Assembly: GCA_000436075.1 (NCBI GenBank)
Contig: FR884617.1
Coordinates: 14,451 to 23,620 of the forward strand
Length of the DNA stretch: 9,170 bases
Source of the DNA: Eggerthella sp. CAG:209
GTDB lineage: Bacteria > Actinomycetota > Coriobacteriia > Coriobacteriales > Eggerthellaceae
Reading direction: 5' to 3'
The position numbers and the translations under genes are program-made. How positions within the stretch are numbered: the first letter of the stretch is position 1; the number at the start of each line of letters is the position of its first letter. This document shows positions 5,907 to 9,170 of this stretch, in pieces. The notes under the pieces are model-generated. The model did not search any database, was not told the origin of the DNA, and saw only the letters and a list, made by a program, of their open reading frames with translations.

Positions 5907-8129
5907 ATGAAGATCATCAAGCGCGACGGCTCTGAAGCTGTATTCGATTTGAGCAAGATTGCCAACGCCATTAAGGGCGCAAGCGATGAATCGCCCGAAA
6001 ACGAGCGTTTAACTGCCCGTCAGATCGACTATGCCGCACACAATGTTGCGGATCTATGCGAAACCGCCGGCCATACCGTTTCCGTTGAGGAAATCCAGGA
6101 TATGGTTGAAAACGAGATCATGGCGCTTCAAAAGTTTGAAGTTGCCCGTCGGTACATCATTTACCGTTACGTGCAGAACATCAAGCGCCATTCCAACACC
6201 ACCGACGACAAAATCCTTGCTCTCATCGAATGTAACAACGAAGAGGTTAAGCAGGAAAACTCCAACAAGAACCCTACGGTAAACTCGGTTCAGCGCGACT
6301 ACATGGCGGGCGAGGTTTCTAAGGACCTTGCTACCCGCATCCTTCTTCCCGAAGATGTGGTAAAGGCGCACGAAGAGGGCATTATCCACTTCCACGACTC
6401 CGATTACTTTGCGCAGCACATGCACAACTGCGACTTGGTAAATCTGGAAGACATGCTGCAGAACGGAACGGTTATTTCCGGAACGCTCATTGAAAAGCCC
6501 CATAGCTTTTCTACGGCTTGCAACATTGCAACGCAGATCATTGCTCAGGTTGCTTCAAGCCAATACGGCGGTCAGTCTATTTCTCTTACGCATCTTGCTC
6601 CGTTTGTCGAGGTCAGCCGTAAGAAGATTCGTCGCGATGTAATCCGTGAGCTTAATGAAGTTGGAGTAGAGCCTTCCGCTGAGCAGCTTTCGCGTATTGT
6701 TGAAGGCCGTTTGCGCGATGAGGTTCGTCGTGGCGTTCAGACCATCCAGTATCAGGTGGTAACGCTTATGACCACCAATGGCCAGGCTCCATTTGTTACC
6801 GTATTCATGTACCTGAACGAGGCGCGTTCTAAGCAGGAGAAGCACGACCTTTCCATCATCATTGAAGAAGTGCTGCGTCAGCGCTATGAAGGCGTAAAGA
6901 ACGAAGAGGGCGTGTGGATCACCCCGGCGTTCCCGAAGCTCATCTACGTGCTGGAGGAAGACAACATCACCGAGGATTCCCCGTACTTCTACCTTACCCA
7001 GCTTGCTGCTAAATGCACGGCAAAGCGCATGGTTCCCGACTACATCTCTGAGAAGAAGATGCGAGAACTGAAGCTTTCCAAGGGTGAAACCCCTGGCAAC
7101 GGCGATTGTTATACCTGCATGGGTTGCCGCTCCTTCCTGACTCCCGATCGTTCGGGCAACGGATATGGCAATGTGGCAAACGCAGGAAACTACGAACCGG
7201 GCAAACCCAAGTACTATGGCCGCTTCAACCAAGGTGTCGTTACCATCAATCTGGTAGATGTTGCTTGCTCTTCTTATCGCGACATGGACAAGTTCTGGAG
7301 CATCATCGAAGAGCGTCTTGAGCTTTGCCGGAAGGCGCTGATGTGCCGTCACGATCGTTTGAAGGGAACCCTTTCCGATGCGGCTCCTATTCTGTGGCAG
7401 TACGGTGCGCTTGCTCGCTTGAAAAAGGGTGAGCCCATCGACAAGCTTCTGTATGGTGGCTATTCCACCATCAGCTTGGGATATGCCGGTTTGTATGAGT
7501 GCGTAAAGTACATGACGGGCAAGAGCCACACCGATCCGGAGGCAACGCCGTTTGCCATGGCTGTTATGCAGAAGATGAACGATAAATGTACGGAATGGAA
7601 AGCCGAAACCGACATCGATTTCAGCCTGTACGGCACGCCGCTCGAATCCACCACGTACAAGTTCGCCAAGTCGCTGCAGCGCCGCTTTGGCAACATCCCC
7701 GGTGTTACCGACAAGGGCTATATCACCAACAGTTATCACGTTCATGTGTCTGAAGAGATCGATGCGTTCAAGAAGCTCGAATTCGAAAGCCAGTTCCAGC
7801 AGCTTTCTCCGGGTGGAGCAATCTCGTACGTGGAAGTGCCCGATATGCAGGACAACCTGAAGGCCGTTGTTCGCGTGATGCAGTACATCTACGACAACAT
7901 CATGTACGCGGAATTGAACACCAAGAGCGACTACTGCCAGGAATGCGGCTTCGACGGCGAGATCCAAATCGTCGAAGATGACGGCAAGCTGGTGTGGGAG
8001 TGCCCGCATTGCGGCAACCGCGACCAGGAAAAGCTCAACGTTGCTCGCCGTACCTGCGGCTACATTGGCACCCAATTCTGGAACCAAGGTCGCACTGAAG
8101 AAATTCGCGACCGCGTTCTGCACCTGTAA
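5907..8129 (+). CDS. nrdD: Anaerobic (class III) ribonucleoside-triphosphate reductase
   Basis: NrdD reduces ribonucleoside triphosphates to deoxy forms with a glycyl radical and works only without oxygen. The product has 740 residues. An ATP cone covers about 1-95 (MKIIKRDGSEAVFDLSKI), binding ATP or dATP for allosteric control. The glycyl-radical catalytic domain holds the expected Cys175 (MHNCDLVNLEDML) and Cys407 (CMGCRSFL). Near the end four Cys (677, 680, 699, 702; CQEC and CPHC) form the zinc site, and RRTCGYIG carries the radical Gly718, followed by a normal end (TEEIRDRVLHL). All key residues are present, so it should be active. I chose ATG 5907, preceded by AGGGGAG, over an in-frame TTG at 5892, because MKIIKRDGS is the normal ATP-cone start. 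nrdG, its activase, follows. Paired NrdR boxes lie about 200 nt upstream. Confidence 0.97.
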   Translation: MKIIKRDGSEAVFDLSKIANAIKGASDESPENERLTARQIDYAAHNVADLCETAGHTVSVEEIQDMVENEIMALQKFEVARRYIIYRYVQNIKRHSNTTDDKILALIECNNEEVKQENSNKNPTVNSVQRDYMAGEVSKDLATRILLPEDVVKAHEEGIIHFHDSDYFAQHMHNCDLVNLEDMLQNGTVISGTLIEKPHSFSTACNIATQIIAQVASSQYGGQSISLTHLAPFVEVSRKKIRRDVIRELNEVGVEPSAEQLSRIVEGRLRDEVRRGVQTIQYQVVTLMTTNGQAPFVTVFMYLNEARSKQEKHDLSIIIEEVLRQRYEGVKNEEGVWITPAFPKLIYVLEEDNITEDSPYFYLTQLAAKCTAKRMVPDYISEKKMRELKLSKGETPGNGDCYTCMGCRSFLTPDRSGNGYGNVANAGNYEPGKPKYYGRFNQGVVTINLVDVACSSYRDMDKFWSIIEERLELCRKALMCRHDRLKGTLSDAAPILWQYGALARLKKGEPIDKLLYGGYSTISLGYAGLYECVKYMTGKSHTDPEATPFAMAVMQKMNDKCTEWKAETDIDFSLYGTPLESTTYKFAKSLQRRFGNIPGVTDKGYITNSYHVHVSEEIDAFKKLEFESQFQQLSPGGAISYVEVPDMQDNLKAVVRVMQYIYDNIMYAELNTKSDYCQECGFDGEIQIVEDDGKLVWECPHCGNRDQEKLNVARRTCGYIGTQFWNQGRTEEIRDRVLHL

Positions 8130-8134
8130 ACACC

Positions 8135-8169
8135 GTTGCGCTGCCCCTTGGTGGGGCGGCGCAACTTTT
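8135..8169 (+). terminator. Terminator-like hairpin between nrdD and nrdG
   Basis: A 13-bp stem with one G-T pair, 8135-8147 (GTTGCGCTGCCCC) with 8153-8165 (GGGGCGGCGCAAC), closes a 5-nt loop and is followed by TTTTCCTT. It is strong enough to be an intrinsic terminator, yet it lies between two genes whose products work together. Partial termination that lowers nrdG relative to nrdD, or protection of the nrdD mRNA 3' end, is more likely than a full stop. It could also mean that nrdG has its own promoter in the 44 nt after the hairpin, where I see none. Confidence 0.72.
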
Positions 8170-8213
8170 CCTTGGGCGATTTCTTGCAAAAGAAATGTAT
8201 GACGGGATGATTC

Positions 8214-8762
8214 ATGAACTACGCCAACATTAAATATCGCGATATCGCTGATGGGGAAGGGGTGCGCACCACCCTGTTTGTATCGGGGTGCTCTCATCAT
8301 TGCGAGAATTGCTTTCAGCCCGAAACCTGGAGCTTTTCCTATGGGCAGGAATTCACAACCGATATTGCCGATGAAGTGTTGGCAACGCTCGACGATTTCT
8401 TCGTTGACGGCTTGACGTTTTTGGGCGGCGAACCTATGGAGCCGGAAAACCAGCACGGATTGCTTCAGCTGGCAAAACGCGCAAAGGCGCTGCACCCCGA
8501 AAAAAGCATTTGGTGCTATACCGGCGATATTTACGAAGACTTGGTTGATGCCGCTTCGCCTCGTCATACCGAGGAAACCGATGAGCTGCTAGGCTTGATT
8601 GATGTGCTGGTGGATGGCCCCTATATCGATAGCTTGCACGACATCACCTTGCGTTTTCGGGGTTCGTCGAATCAGCGCGTTATCGATATGAATGAAACGC
8701 GCAAGACCGGCGAAGTGGTGCTGTGGAAAGACGAAGAAGTGTACAGCACCCATTCGATGTAA
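8214..8762 (+). CDS. nrdG: Anaerobic ribonucleotide reductase activating protein (radical SAM)
   Basis: NrdG cleaves S-adenosylmethionine with a [4Fe-4S] cluster and makes the glycyl radical on NrdD. The product has 182 residues, slightly long for the family. It starts MNYANIKYRDIADGEGVRTT and has the radical-SAM cluster motif CSHHCENC (Cys26, Cys30, Cys33), the SAM-binding GGEP (71-74), WCYTGDIYEDL (103-113 region) and the conserved C-terminal RFRGSSNQRVIDM. GGGA lies 6 nt before ATG 8214; the ATG at 8207 is out of frame. It lies 84 nt after nrdD, with a strong hairpin in between, so it is probably co-transcribed at reduced level. The C-terminal residues after RVIDM form a short variable tail. 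Identification is secure. Confidence 0.96.
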   Translation: MNYANIKYRDIADGEGVRTTLFVSGCSHHCENCFQPETWSFSYGQEFTTDIADEVLATLDDFFVDGLTFLGGEPMEPENQHGLLQLAKRAKALHPEKSIWCYTGDIYEDLVDAASPRHTEETDELLGLIDVLVDGPYIDSLHDITLRFRGSSNQRVIDMNETRKTGEVVLWKDEEVYSTHSM

Positions 8763-8782
8763 CCATAAGTGTTTTGAGCAAG

Positions 8783-8819
8783 AATGGCGCCCGTAGGGAT
8801 CTACCCGACGGGCGCTGTT
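8783..8819 (+). terminator. Terminator-like hairpin after nrdG
   Basis: Arms 8783-8794 (AATGGCGCCCGT) and 8808-8819 (ACGGGCGCTGTT) pair over 12 bp with two G-T pairs, and an inner GGG/CCC (8796-8798, 8804-8806) extends the stem. The following sequence (GCGTTGTATG) has only a poor T tract, so termination may be partial. Confidence 0.6.
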
Positions 8820-9011
8820 GCGTTGTATGGGGGCGCGGTGTTGAGGCGCGGCGAGCCTGCGGCGGGCAAGATTGTCTCTTACTGGCGGTGTGAGCTTTTG
8901 CATTTTATGCGCTACGGGGCTGAATCGCGGCTTGCAAACGCGCAATAGTTTCTTTTCGGCGATAACCCGTTGCGGGCGTTCGTCGTTAGCGCCGCATGGC
9001 ATACTTGCATC
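8820..9011. other. Spacer between nrdG and the ECF-transporter gene
   Basis: About 190 nt without a gene I can support. The one open frame that crosses it (from 8872) continues out of frame into the ecfT start and gives a Cys/Arg/Ser-rich product unlike any family I know. It is G/C-rich with short direct repeats around 8830-8870. A CATACT at 9000-9005 is a possible weak -10 element for ecfT, without a convincing -35. Confidence 0.45.
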
Positions 9012-9170
9012 ATGGCGGCTTCATTACGCATATATATTCAGGGAGATACCCCCATTCATCGTGCCGATGCGCGCGTGAAACTCGTGCTGTTATTACTGTT
9101 TTCGGTAGGGGTGTTCTTTGTCGATACCTGGCGAGGCCTCGGCGTCTATTCGCTGGCGGTTGCCGCGGTG
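9012..9170 (+). CDS. ecfT: ECF transporter T component (EcfT/CbiQ family), 5' part only
   Basis: The first 53 codons are visible; the gene runs off the window. The T component couples the two ATPases of an energy-coupling-factor importer to a substrate-binding S protein, for vitamins or metals. Evidence: MAASLRIYIQGDTPIHRADA gives the family-typical N-terminus, with a variant of the His-x-x-Asp-Pro-Arg motif as HRADAR (16-21). It is followed directly by the first membrane helix VKLVLLLLFSVGVFFVDTW (22-40) and the start of the second. No Shine-Dalgarno sequence precedes ATG 9012; an in-frame TTG at 8970 is possible but also lacks one. The fragment is short, so substrate and exact subfamily (general EcfT or cobalt CbiQ) cannot be told. 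Confidence 0.72.
   Translation, partial: MAASLRIYIQGDTPIHRADARVKLVLLLLFSVGVFFVDTWRGLGVYSLAVAAV

Noticed and set aside
6555..8567. Minus-strand open frame of 670 codons opposite nrdD and nrdG
   Set aside because: It is the antisense shadow of two secure genes; the product has no recognisable domains, and the frame owes its openness to the codon bias of the plus-strand genes.
8872..9078. Plus-strand open frame of 68 codons before and over the ecfT start
   Set aside because: It overlaps the clearly family-like EcfT frame in another frame, and its product resembles nothing I know.
1..9170. CRISPR array, tRNA or rRNA gene, transposase, toxin-antitoxin or defence genes
   Set aside because: I looked for regularly spaced repeats, cloverleaf-like sequence and mobile or defence protein motifs and saw none.

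Overview
The window looks like chromosomal DNA from a Gram-positive, facultatively or strictly anaerobic actinobacterium, most plausibly a member of the Coriobacteriia. The reasons are an actinobacterial/Gram-positive alpha-operon order with infA directly before rpmJ, an L17 with a Lys/Ala/Glu-rich tail, an oxygen-sensitive class III ribonucleotide reductase, a lipoteichoic-acid-synthase-like sulfatase remnant and the start of an ECF-transporter T gene. This placement is inference from protein character; no 16S gene is present.

Layout, all genes on the + strand. Positions 1-560 hold no recognisable gene but contain a nested inverted-repeat element (209-350) with perfect 23-bp outer arms. Positions 561-1316 are the C-terminal part of an LtaS-like sulfatase that has lost its N-terminal half and seems to have an internal deletion: a pseudogene. 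A good extended -10 promoter (1359-1388) then drives the alpha operon: infA (TTG start), a 185-nt structured gap, rpmJ (37 codons), rpsM, rpsK, rpsD, rpoA and rplQ, closed by a strong intrinsic terminator (4858-4894).

Downstream, a small two-helix membrane protein with a C-terminal zinc ribbon (about 5201-5623) stands alone. Then comes the anaerobic ribonucleotide reductase module: two NrdR-box-like sites with centres 32 bp apart, a leader of about 200 nt with small repeats, nrdD (ATP cone, catalytic cysteines, four-cysteine zinc site and C-terminal glycyl-radical motif), a strong hairpin with a T tract, and nrdG, its radical-SAM activase. A weaker terminator-like hairpin follows nrdG. The window ends inside a gene whose first 53 codons match the EcfT/CbiQ transmembrane family.

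Functionally, the central block makes translation and transcription core parts (IF-1, L36, S13, S11, S4, RNA polymerase alpha, L17). The nrdDG block makes deoxyribonucleotides without oxygen and is probably repressed by NrdR when dATP is plentiful. I see no CRISPR array, tRNA, rRNA, intact transposase, phage gene or defence system. The least explained items are the 209-350 element, the infA-rpmJ leader, the hairpin between nrdD and nrdG, and the decayed sulfatase upstream of infA.
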